DNA of 64,000 nt, from contig NC_092697.1 of NCBI RefSeq assembly GCF_964275005.1, forward strand, positions 18,998,638 through 19,062,637, read 5' to 3'. A model generated the notes under the pieces. The model made no database searches. It was not told the DNA's origin and saw only the letters and a list, made by a program, of their open reading frames with translations. The position numbers and the translations under genes are program-made. Origin of the DNA: Diadema setosum. Its lineage: Eukaryota; Echinodermata; Echinoidea; Diadematoida; Diadematidae. Shown here one piece after another: positions 34,401 through 46,400 of this stretch (position 1 is the first letter of the stretch; every line of letters begins with the position of its first letter).

Positions 34401-37400
34401 TTTTTTCATTTTGGAAATAGTGGCAAAATAGGTTCATAGGTTTGTGACAGAAATCTCTGTTTTCTATTATACAAATGAGTTACTCTGTTTTGATCTTGCT
34501 TATTGTGCAGAAAGTTGTTAAAGCTAAAGTTGAAAGGAGAATAATAAGGAAAAAAAGAGAGAAACTCTTACAAACTGTTTTATCAAAACACAAAGTGCCT
34601 GAATATACTTATACACACCACCATTCTCTCGGGGGGGGGGGGGGGGGGGGGGGGGATGAAAGTTAAAACTAATGTTGGCCCTTTTTAAGCTACCAGTAGC
34701 CCAGTCCTATTCAGTGATGCCTTGCACATTTTGAGGGTAACAGTGTATTTCTTTCATCGTTTGATAAGAATGCAAAAATAAATATGTGTTTCATGATGAA
34801 AGGTGTGAGATTGATCCCCCCCCCCCCACACACACACACACACACGCACACAGTGAGGAGAAACTTTAGGAGATGAAAAAATCTACTATTTTGTGCAGAA
34901 ATGAGTAGGCAGTAGCAGGTCAGGAAGCTGTGTGCACTAAAGAGTAGCAGTCCTCTGAGACTGGCAAGGTGGCAGACTACAGTACTGTACAGGTGCCATG
35001 TGTACTCTGGTGTTCTCTGCATCCCTTTATTTCAGGTTTATTACCATGGATGAGACGAGGAAGTTGTTGCTGCTCCTGGAGAGTGACCCCAAGGCAAGCA
35101 CACTGCCCCTTGTTGGCATGTAAGTATGGTGCAATGGATACCATCATATTCTGTATGGCTCTCACTAGTAGCAATGGTATAGCTGGTAGCTGGTAGCTGA
35201 ATTCAACTTTGCAGGTAGTGGTTGACCTAGGTATACTGCTGTATTGTGCCTACCCTTAGCTGTATCAGTATGTTGGGCTAAACTCGATGACAGAATGCAA
35301 AATCAAGCACTGTGGAGAGGACTTCACTATTCTATCCTGACAAGTATGATCTCTCACAATGTGCAGACTAGCTGTATGAGAGGGACCAAGTTGAAGGGAC
35401 TCCTCTAGCAAGTAATGTTTATAAGCCAAACAAGCAAAATAAAGGGAGAAACCTACATCTGTCATGACATTTTAAAATGTTCTAGATAAACAGTACAATA
35501 GTGGATTAGCTTTACATTCTTGAAAGAAACAGAAGTGTTTGATTCCCCAAGATGCTTGATGGCTGTACAAATACAGACGGGAAATACCATTGAAAGTTGA
35601 CACCAGTTGAAGAAGTGCTGTCCACAGAACGCCATGGGTCATTAGCTTTAAATGTGGGCATTATAATTGTAAATCACATTCTCAGTAATGTTAATCATAA
35701 TTTGTAAAGACTTCCAGGGCCAATGACAAGAGTAAAGTTGGTGCATTTTTTTTAGTACTTATGAATGTATAATTTTCTTCTCAGTTGGTTGAGTGGTGTA
35801 AATCTTGTGTCAAACCCTGTGGTATGGTCAGCCTGTCTCCGGTACCTGAACAGCAGCACCATACAAGATAGGTAAGGATGACATTCAGCTCATTTCCTAT
35901 GAATTAGCATCGTCAGACTTCTTTTTTTAATAATATTATAATCATTGTTGAGCATGCAAGGATTGGACTGGTGCTCTGAAATGCCACCAGTTACAAAGTC
36001 ATGCTTATTGCATTAAAAGGGGTAATGTGTGAAATGAAATCTATTCAGTGACAGAACAAGTGCTTCAAGATTCAGTAAAATTCTCTAATACAAAATGGAA
36101 GACCAGCCCTAGGCAAAACAAAAGTCTGAAAATAGAACAAGGAATTGAGCTGTAAATTTTTCTTCAATTTGTCTCCCTCTAAAAATGAAATAATTTGACA
36201 AACGTGTCAGAAAAAGGATCCATTTGACTCGAACCTGTCATGTACTGCCTTCCGGGCAGCGACACTGCCACCGGGCTGTCCTTGATTACCAGCAGTGACA
36301 TGATGAACTTGTAACAAATACCCAAGCTCCGAAATTCCGACATTATTATGTTAACCCTAACTAGGCCGGGGGGCCTCTGAGGCCCCCCCCCCCCCTCGAC
36401 GTTCCGCACGATGTATCGCTAACGTGAAAAGCTATCGCCGCGACGTTTCATGACTTTTTTCTGTTGAGTCTCCCGCATCTTTTGACACCAAATTTGTGAT
36501 GCCCGGGCGCGCGGTTCCGAAGTTTCGCATAAATATGTACATGCATGTCAGACCAAAAATTGCTCAAAAACGTGAATTCGTGTCCAATTTCAATTGAAAC
36601 TGTGCTTACAGTCACATTTCATAAAAGCATGATTATTTTGGGGTTTTATTGTAAAAAGCAATTAATAACATATTTTCTTGTTCGGAACAATGTCGCGGAC
36701 AAGTTTCATCGGAAAAACAATGAAAAACATAAAGTCGAAAAAACAAAGAAATACATAAGAAATTCAAAAAACAATAAAATACTTAAGAAATTTTTTCGGA
36801 TAGCTCAATTTTTTTTCTCTTATATTTGCTTAGGACACTAAAAAGAATATTTACACAAAAAAATGTGCCCATTTCGAGCTTTATTTAGTGATTTATACCA
36901 AATTGTCCGATTTCATGCATCATTATGCATAAATTAGCATAATTTAGCATAAATGACAATTTTTAAAAAATCTAACTTCATAGTACTTTAGATTACATCA
37001 TAGGCAATGTGTGTGCCAATTTTCGTCGCGATCGCGCGGTCGACGGCCGAGATCTGGAGGGGGGGCCTGGGAGGGCCCCCCCAGCTCTATGATCTACCTA
37101 AATAGCCCGGCCTAGTTAGGGTTAAGTGGTCCAAGGCGGACAAGGCATTAATAAAAGCAAGAGAATATTAAGCAGAGGGATGAACAAAGAATTCTTTTCA
37201 TTTTTTTTTAACAAGATGAAAGAATTCATGTGATCTATGTCATATTTTTCTGTTACCTTAAAAAACTGTGGATTTTAGCTGTCTGTGAACACCCGTTTTC
37301 TTCAAGAGGTCATTTATTAAGAAGAACTCTTTCCCATTAGTTCCATTTTGTATGGTTCTTTGAAGCAGACTTCTTTTTTTTTCTTTGTCTCCATTGCTTG

Positions 37401-40400
37401 TTTAGATGCTTAGACTTGAACATTTTTGTTTTTCCCTTTGTATGATTCTTAATTTCCAAAAATTTAGTGTGCTCAAGTTAATTGCTAAAGTACAAATAGC
37501 AGAAAGCTCTGTCCTTCTTCCAAATTTATAATTGTTTGGTTTTTTTTTCCCCACATAAGGATATGTTCTGCCAATGGAAGACATCTTTTGGTCCTGTTCA
37601 CACAAACCAGCTCCCAGACTCTCTTCTATGAATGGTGCCAGACTGGAGAGCAAGATCCCAAATTCCTCCTTGTAGGATGTCGTGAAAACCTCCACGTCTA
37701 CAAGGTAGGATGTAAGAAATGTAGCAATTCATGACGTGAGGAAGAGAGATTTGCGGTAACACCATCATTAATGACAAGTAATTCAGTCGTTCCAATGGCA
37801 ATATACGGAGGGTTCAAGCTTTGTCTTAGCACGTGTGTCTGTAAGCGGCACACTTTGTATACAGCTATGCTCCTCTCTGCCCAGATGTAACAGTGGGTAT
37901 CCTGGGGCGTGTTTCATAAAACTACCAAAGTTGACAACCCAGAAAGTCCTGCTGGGATGTCAACTTCTCCTACTGGAATGTCGACTTGCTATCATAGCAA
38001 AATTGCGTTTCATAAACTCTCAAACTAGGATGTCAACTCAACATCCTAGGAAAAGTTAGGATGACAACTTGTGTGATCATGTACGAGCCTGATTTCTCCC
38101 TTTTTGCGCCAGTAATCTCTGTAGTTTCCTGTTGAGATCACTGGTGCAAGGCATACGCTCACTTATTGCAGGGATGCTTCAATGTGCAATATGGTTGTCT
38201 TTGTATGTCGTCTGCAGCTTTCACTAGCACTGCACATGAACAGTTATACTTGCACTGCAATGCAGTAGAGCACAGGAATGTGTAACAAGATGACATGGTA
38301 CGAGCGGCCTTTCGCTGTGTTCTTTGCTTTTAGTTTTTGACTGATGGTAATTCGACACTGCATGTAGGTCGCATGAGTATATGCGGTATGCTGTGACCTC
38401 ATACACATTCAACATTCCCAGAAGCACATAAATTCGACAGCAGCAGCTGGCATTAATTGGGCAAGCAAGCAGTAATGTTAGGCCATCCCTCGAAACCTAC
38501 AGCAAGTTGTGCAAGATTATCATGAATTTCAGAGTTACTGAGCCGAGTTGCCGAGTTGAGAGACCCTGCGATTGACAGGTTTGTCTCATACATTACGTGT
38601 TACTAATTGGGCCAAGGAAAAAAATATTTTGGTTTCTGGTAACCCGACCGACCCGACCCATATGTCCGTGCATCAACATGCGCGACGTACCGCGCCATGC
38701 GCTCGCCCTGCCTATGTGAATGTATTAGCACGCGTGCTACGCACGGGCAAAACTGTATACATACTGTAGTACATCGCACTACGAGAGCGCGGTACTATCC
38801 ATGTACTCGCACGCTGTGCGAGAGATTCAACGCATTCACAACAAGTTGCAATCGAACACTGGTGATACAGCAAATTCTGGCACGGGTGGCATGCAAAATA
38901 TAAATATCACGTAAATGCTCAAGTTATCTCAGAAACGGCTGCAATCATGGCTGTAAGTGTACTTGCTGTATAGATTCAATGCAGATAAACGGACTAGTAA
39001 CTTCAAAACTTGGAATGAAACGAGTCTATATGTGTTGCTGTGCAACTTTACTTACCTGTTACTTACTCGTTGAACTGCTTGTGCGAGTTGACCCGGGAGG
39101 GTTCGACAATGATTTCGGGGTTCCGGCGAAGTGGCCCACTGTTGTGCTCTTCGGAACATGTGTGGAGATAGTTGCATAGTTTGAATTTCGCACTTGATAT
39201 GCGCCATTTTTTATTCATGAATTTCACTGAATTTTTATTATCTGTAAGAGTGGTTGATTCATGGAATCCTGTCGAATCAAGGGCCACTTGCTTTACTGCA
39301 CGAAATTTACTACGAAGTACCGTATAGCGTACCTGATACATTTTTTACACAATGCAATGCATGTGTGTACGGTATAAAATGCATTTAGATGACTGTGTCA
39401 GAAAAGCATTGACTGATTCTGCTTCTGGCTCTGGATACCATGAGATATATCGAGGTACTTGTGCATTCAATCTCGATGCAAAAAGATCAATTTCCGGGGT
39501 ACCAAAATGGTCCACAACATCTTTGAACACCTCTCTGTTAAGCATCCACTCTGATTTGTCATTAAATTTTCTGGACATGGTATCTGCCTCTGTGTTAAGC
39601 CGCCCAGGGAGGTGCTCTGCAGTGAGCCATATATTTCTCTCAACGCACCATCCCCAGATCCTGCATGCTACCTCATCACAGTCTATAGATTTACATCCTC
39701 CCATATTGTTTAGATATGCCACAGCTGTGGTATTGTCTAGTCTGATTAGTATGTGCACATCATGCATATCTGCACAAAGGGCCATCAATCCAAACTCTGC
39801 TGCCAGTGTTTCCAGGAAATTAATGTCATTATTTCTTGCCCTGACCATTTCCTGTTCATTCCATCTTCCTCCTGTCTTTATTCGGAGGTCACTAGCACCC
39901 CATCCTTTCCGCTGTATTGGGGATTTCAATCCTTTCACATTAAGAATCCACCATCTTAGGTTCTGCTTAGCATTCTCCGATAAATGCATTGGACGGTCAA
40001 AATGACCCCTATTCCTCTTAAGAGCATTTATCTGATCCCTTTCTAGGGAGCGATAGTGGAGTGGGCCGTACTGAATAGCTGGGAATGTAGAAATGATTTT
40101 CCCAATCACTCTGGCAACAACGCGGACTGATGGCTTATTCTGCCCAAGTAGGTCTGAACATGCCTCAATTATTTCCTCCTCCTTACTGTCTGGGAGTGAG
40201 ATGGTCATTGCATGGGAGTCCAAAGTAAATCCTAAGAATTGAATTACTTGGGTTGGTTGGAGTACTGATTTCTCAGGGTGAACAAGGAAACCAAGCTGAG
40301 CAAATAAGCTTGTAGTCGCTTGAACTGCTTTATGAGTAAGCTCTGCATCTTTTCCTATTATTATGGTATCGTCCAAGTACCCGACAACCACATGCCCTTC

Positions 40401-43400
40401 TTGCCGTAGGGAAGCAAAAACTGGTTTGAGGAGTTTAGTGAATAATCTAGGGGCTGTGCTCAGACCGTTTGGGAGGACCTTAAACTGATACAGCTGCCTT
40501 TGCCATACAAACTTCAGGTATTTCTTATGGCTAGGGTGAATTGGGACAGAATAATATGCATCCTGGAGATCGACTGAAGCAAGGAAACAATTAGACGAGA
40601 TCAAATCCATGGCTACGTGAATACCATCCATTTTGAAATGTTGGTAACTCATGTACTTATTAAGATCGGAAAGATTTAGGATTATTCTGAGGCTGCCATT
40701 TTTCTTAGGCCTCGTGAAAATGTTTGACACAAATTCTCCACTTTTATGTGTACATGGCTCAATCACGTTCTTAGCCACAAGTTTTCGTATCTCTTCCTGA
40801 ATGGCTTCTCTTTCTTTGTTGTCTTTCTGATATTCAAAGATAGGATAGGATCTCGATGGTGGTCCCAGTTCTGGGTTAAACTCAAGTTCGTACCCCTTTT
40901 TTATAGCTGACAAAATGAACGGGTCTGATGTTATTTTGCACCACTCATCATAAAATTGCTTCAGTCGACCTCCAACTTGAGAATTATGCAAAGACTGAGA
41001 ATTTGGATAACTTACCTCTTCAAGGCAAGCTCCTGTTAGATTCTCCTTGGAGCCTGGCCTCTGCTGTGAGGGGTGGAGCGGCGGTCTGCTCTTCGTGGCT
41101 GGAGGTGCCGCTTGGCGTCTAAAAAAGGCCGATTTGTTCTGAAATATCAGTGGCGTCAATCGTGCGCATGAAGGCAACAAGGCCTCTGGAGAGAGAGTGC
41201 TGAACCCGCTGGAGTTTCAAGTCTCTGCTTTTTGTGCCCGATTTTAAGTTCTCCCAAATAGGAGGATTAACTCTAGGTACATCAAGCAGGCTGCAGTTGT
41301 TTGGGGAAGGATATTTCTTGGCTGTCTCTTCCAGAGAGTTTTCTTCCAATTGATGAGTAAGCATGTACGTGACTGATTGTGCGACATTGTCATCAACAGC
41401 CTCCCCAACCTCACTTGGGCGTGCAAATTTCGCGGCGAGAGAGGGCACGCTAGCATCAGGATCCATCTCATGTTCCCCTGTGGGGAAAGAAATAGTAGAA
41501 CTACTTCCCTCTTCATCGTACTGATCATCGTAATCACTGTCATGCTCTCTTTCATAGTCATATGCACCTCCTTGATAGGCAGAGCAGTGGGCATCGTGGC
41601 CCGCAGAGACTGACTGACGTGAGCTTGAAGCCGATCTGCCACTAGGCGAGGGAGTAGGTCAATCACTTTTGCTAGCAAACCTTCCAGGTTCTGAAGTCTT
41701 TTCTCCATACTAGAAATGTCCGAAGAACCCGCTGTAGCGGTAGAAACGCTCTTCCCTTTGCCAGATTTCTCTTTCCCTTTACTTCCACCAGCTTTAGCAG
41801 TGGGCACTAATGAATGCGTCGCACTCGGTTTGCTCTTCGTGCTGTCCGTGCCCGCGCCTGGCTTTGCCGGCGTCTGGGCCGAAGTTCCGGGGGCAGAGCA
41901 CGGCTGTGCCGGCCTCACCTCCGCTGCTGTATTCCCTTCCATGCGAGCTGATAAGTCCGAACAAACTGACGAAAATTTTCCTCTTAACATTAGGAATATA
42001 ATCAAATCAGCTTCGCAAATAAACTACTAGCATCCAAACAGAAACGTAGGAGCCTAAAATAACGTCGATGTCGAGTAACAACGGCGATGGAAACCGATTT
42101 AGAAATCAGGTCGGCGAGAGAGAATTTAGAACGGCGCCATATTGTGAGCGAATTGTTGGCGCATGCGCGAGCGGGATCTCATATTATGCCGTACGGAGAA
42201 TTACGAATTAAAATAGTACATTGATGACTGTAGTTTCAAGTTTGTTCATGGCGGAATCAGGGGTGCCCCCCTTGGGACCCAGGGGAGGGGGGTGCGGAGG
42301 GGTCCTAATGGGGCCCAAATTGTACACTTTCATCTTTTTCTTGAAAATGCCATTATGAATTTACACCAAAGTTGGCAGGTGGCATCCCTTGGGAGAAAGA
42401 ATCTCATTCTTATCAAATGGGCACCATACCCCACCTGGGGGGCCCCAGGAGGCCTAAATTTGGACCAAAATTGTACATTTTCATCTTTTTCATGAAATCC
42501 CTATCACAAATTTTCACCAAACTTGGCAGGTAGCATCCCTAGGGGGATAGAATCTCAATTCCATCAAATGGGCACCATGCTCCACCTGGGGGCCCCAGGG
42601 GTCCCCCCCCCCCTTCCTGTAAGTAATCTTTACAGATTTTCTCTGGAACCAGAAGTGATTGAGCTAAGTTGATACAGTGAGTCAGTATATTGATGACTGT
42701 TGTTTCAAGTTTGTTCATGGGAAAATCAGGGGTGCCCTACCCCCCCCCCCCACCCCTTGGGACCCAAGGAAGCGGGATGGGATGGGGGGGGGGGGTCAAA
42801 ATGCGGGCCTAAATTTTCATCTTCTTGCTGAAAACAACATAATGGATTTTCACCAAACTTGGCAAGTAGCATTCCCATGGGGAAGATTTCAAAGTGTTTG
42901 AATGGGCACCATGCTTTCCTTGGGGGTCCAAACCTCCTAAATTAATGAATATTCAATAATATTTTTCTCTAGTTCTAATCAAAAGTGATAGGGCTTTAAG
43001 TCTTTTTTCCCCAAGCTGCATAATCCAACACTCTATAAAGTACAGTGCACTTGGTAGGTATTTTTTACCAGTGTGATGGAATATGTAAATGACCACCATG
43101 CCCCCACTCTCAAAGCTACCCCCACCATAAGTTTCCAATGTTCTCAGGTAAGAGTCTGCAAGAATGCATGGAAGGTGAACTTGCGATACTCAGGTGAGCG
43201 CGTGACCCCCGGGTCTCTTGTTATGAAATGCCCTGCAGCATCAAGTTAAGAATTTGAATCTGCAGGGTGGAAGTTGACGCTGTATAGTGGACTTCACGCT
43301 GTCGCTCTACCGTTATGAAACGGGGCCCTGGTGGATTCTAAACATTAATATGGTTGAATTTTACATGTGTGCTGGTAGATGGGAGCCTGCTTGGTGTTCT

Positions 43401-46400
43401 ACCCAGGGAGTAGGGTTAGTGAACTGCAGTTGTAGGCTTGATTCTAGTGACCATGGGAAAATATTTTAGAAAGCTGTCTGGGCATTGCAGCATGGTGAGA
43501 AAGTTCACAAAGTAGCCCTGAAATTTGGGTTTAGCTTGTGGTTTAGAGCTTAAAGTTTCTCCTGTACTTGCAGATATGTAGATGCACATGTTGTGACAAG
43601 TTAAGTTAGCTTAAAATTAACTTTGTAAAATCAGCTTAAAGTTAAAGTTAGTTAAAGATAAAGTTTTCATTTGCAAGAGATCTTATGAGTGGCCAAATCG
43701 ATAAGGTGCAAACAAATTGTGGGGAATTATGGGGAATTGAGAAGTCTCAGACTATTTGGTCCAAATTAAACTAAGATTCGTTCACTTGAAACTGTGAAAT
43801 ATTCGGCCATTTTATGTAGACATTCACGCGATATCTCAAATATAACACACACACGTACATGCCAAGTTATTTGTCTGTGTGCCTGCTCAATTTAATGATG
43901 ATATCAGTAATAATGATAATGATGTCGATAATAGTAATAGTAATAATAATAATAATAGTGATATTGATAATAATAATAATAATAATAATGATAATAAAGA
44001 GAATAGTGATGATAATAATAATAATAAAAAAATAATAACTAGTTATGCCTCCGCCACGAAGTGGTGCCGGAAGCATTATGTTTTCGGGTTGTCCGTCCGT
44101 CCGTCCGTACGTCCGTCTGCATTCGTTTACGCGATAACTTGAGTAATATTGACTGGAATTTTACCAAACTTGGTCCAAGTATAAAGTATGATGGGGCAAT
44201 TAATTGATTAGATTTTGGGTGAAATCGGCCAAAGGTCAAAGGTCAAGGTCAAATCATTAAATTGTATCTGTTTACGCGATAACTCAAGACTGGATTCAGC
44301 AAATTTAACCAAAATTGTCTGAGGATGATGTATGATGGGACAATTACTTGATTAGTTTTTGAGTGAAATTGGACAGAGGTCAAAGGTCAAAGATCAAGGT
44401 CAAATCCTAAAATTTATCTGTTTACGTGATAACTCAAAACTGGATGAAGCAGCTTTCACCAAACTTGGTCCAAGGATGATGTATGATGGGGCAATTAGTT
44501 GAGTAGATTTTAGTGACATTGGCAAGAGGTCAAAGGTCATAAGGTCAAGGTCAAATGCTAAAAACGTTGCTATTTCCCCCACATCCATGCAATGCCCGAA
44601 GGTATTATCTTGCAACTTAGTGTAGACATGTACTACTGCATAAAGATTCTCCAGAGAGAGTTTCATGTCATAAGGTCAAAGGTCAAAAGGTCAAAGGTTA
44701 GGTGAATATGTTACAATTTCACTTTTCTTGCAAATGGTTCAATGTATCTTCATGGAACTTGGTACATACACATGTACTGACTGGCAGGGATTTTCTAGGG
44801 AATGTAGGGGTCATGAGTCACTAGTCAGGGGGTCAAAGGTCAAGGTCAACTCCTCAAAATTTTACTATTTCCCTCATATACTAGTACATGCAATGCTTAC
44901 ATTATTATTTTTAAAACTAAAACTTGATGTATACATGTATTCCCTAATGGAGATTCTCTGAGAAATTTCCAGCCAGAAAGTCAAAGGTTAAGGGTCAAAG
45001 GTTACACATGTAGGTTTAAATGCAAATATATATATATATTATACTGTAATTACACTCTTTCTTCATACCTTGAAAATTACTCAATGCATAAACTTATAAA
45101 AGGGTAGGTCAGAAGTCAAGTAAAAATTCTCAATTCCCCAAATACAGGTATGTGCACTCTTAGACAATTATAGCAAACCTAGTTCAAGGAAAGTGAATAT
45201 TCAAGATATTTCTGACAAACCTGTCATTTCAATATTTTGTCAGTTTTGTGAAACTGTCATAACACATTGTGAAGACATTGTACCATACACCTATTGGGAG
45301 AATCATGCATTATGGCGGAGGCATCAGTCACATGGCGGAGGCATCAGTCGCCATAGCGACAATCCTGGTTTTTATATAGCTCATTTCAGACTCATTGATA
45401 ACTTCAATGCACCTTATAGACTATTATTACCCAGGTCATAGGATACATTATTTCCCCCCAGCACTGACAGTGCTCACTCTCCACTCCCTGGGGAGCATTC
45501 TAGCCAGTTGCCATTTTACAGGTGCCCACATGCTGATAAACCAACATAAACATTCTCATCTTACTGGGTACCCATTTTACTCTTGGATGGAGAGCAGCAA
45601 AGTAGATAAAGTGCCTTGCTGTGGAGCAAACATGTCAGGCTTTGCATGGGCTCCAACCCTTGAAGCCATACCATGCTAATGGGATTCAGAGACAAGCGCT
45701 CTTATCCACTTAGCCACAACACCTCCACAAGCATTTACAGGCGTAAGAAAGTGTGTAGCATGTGTTAGTTCTGATACTTCTGGATTTAGCATTACTTAAA
45801 TTCATGAATTGTCAGTGTGAACACTGAGCTTTTGATGAAACTGAAAGATTTAAACTGCAATACCTTGTGAACAGTATTTATATTGTAGGGATGTTATTTA
45901 AATATTGTTTTCTAGTCACGAGGTAACATTACATGAGGATTGATGTATCATTTGTGATTATGCGGGGGGGGGGGGGCTTATTTTTTCATACACATACATT
46001 GCAAACTGATAGAATATCTTGATGATATCTATCATATAAAAATGTAATAGTCAGTTTATTGTCGAGCCCACCGGAGGTGAGGGGAGACTAAGGGATCGCC
46101 TGCGGCGTCTGTCCGTCCGTTGTCTGTCCATAACGCTACAAAAACTTCAATAACTCTTTACTTTAGGCTTCAATTGCAATCAAACTTCGAGGGAAGAGGG
46201 GTCATACAAAGTTTCACATTTTACCATATATGAAGGTCACCTCAAGGTCAAAGCGCTCAGGCAGGGGTCAATGAACTTTAGGGCCCAATGTTAAAGTGAA
46301 AACAAAGTTCTGGTAAGGGCCTGAGAACCCGTCTGGCACCATTTCATATTTGCTTGCAATATATCGAAAGAGTCTACAACGAAACTTACCTGGCTGACGC

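Larger units (their letters stand above)
39345..42005 (-). mobile_element. DIRS-like retrotransposon, 3'-truncated
   Basis: A gag-like ORF (42005-41119) followed by an overlapping RT-RNase H ORF (41180-39345) in the layout of DIRS-type elements. The tyrosine recombinase that should follow (below 39345) is missing, and no terminal repeats were identified, so this copy cannot be autonomous. It lies antisense in the largest STIL intron. Confidence 0.8.

Noticed and set aside
39352..40005. 217-aa plus-strand ORF
   Set aside because: Antisense to the DIRS RT-RNase H frame, which carries all catalytic motifs.
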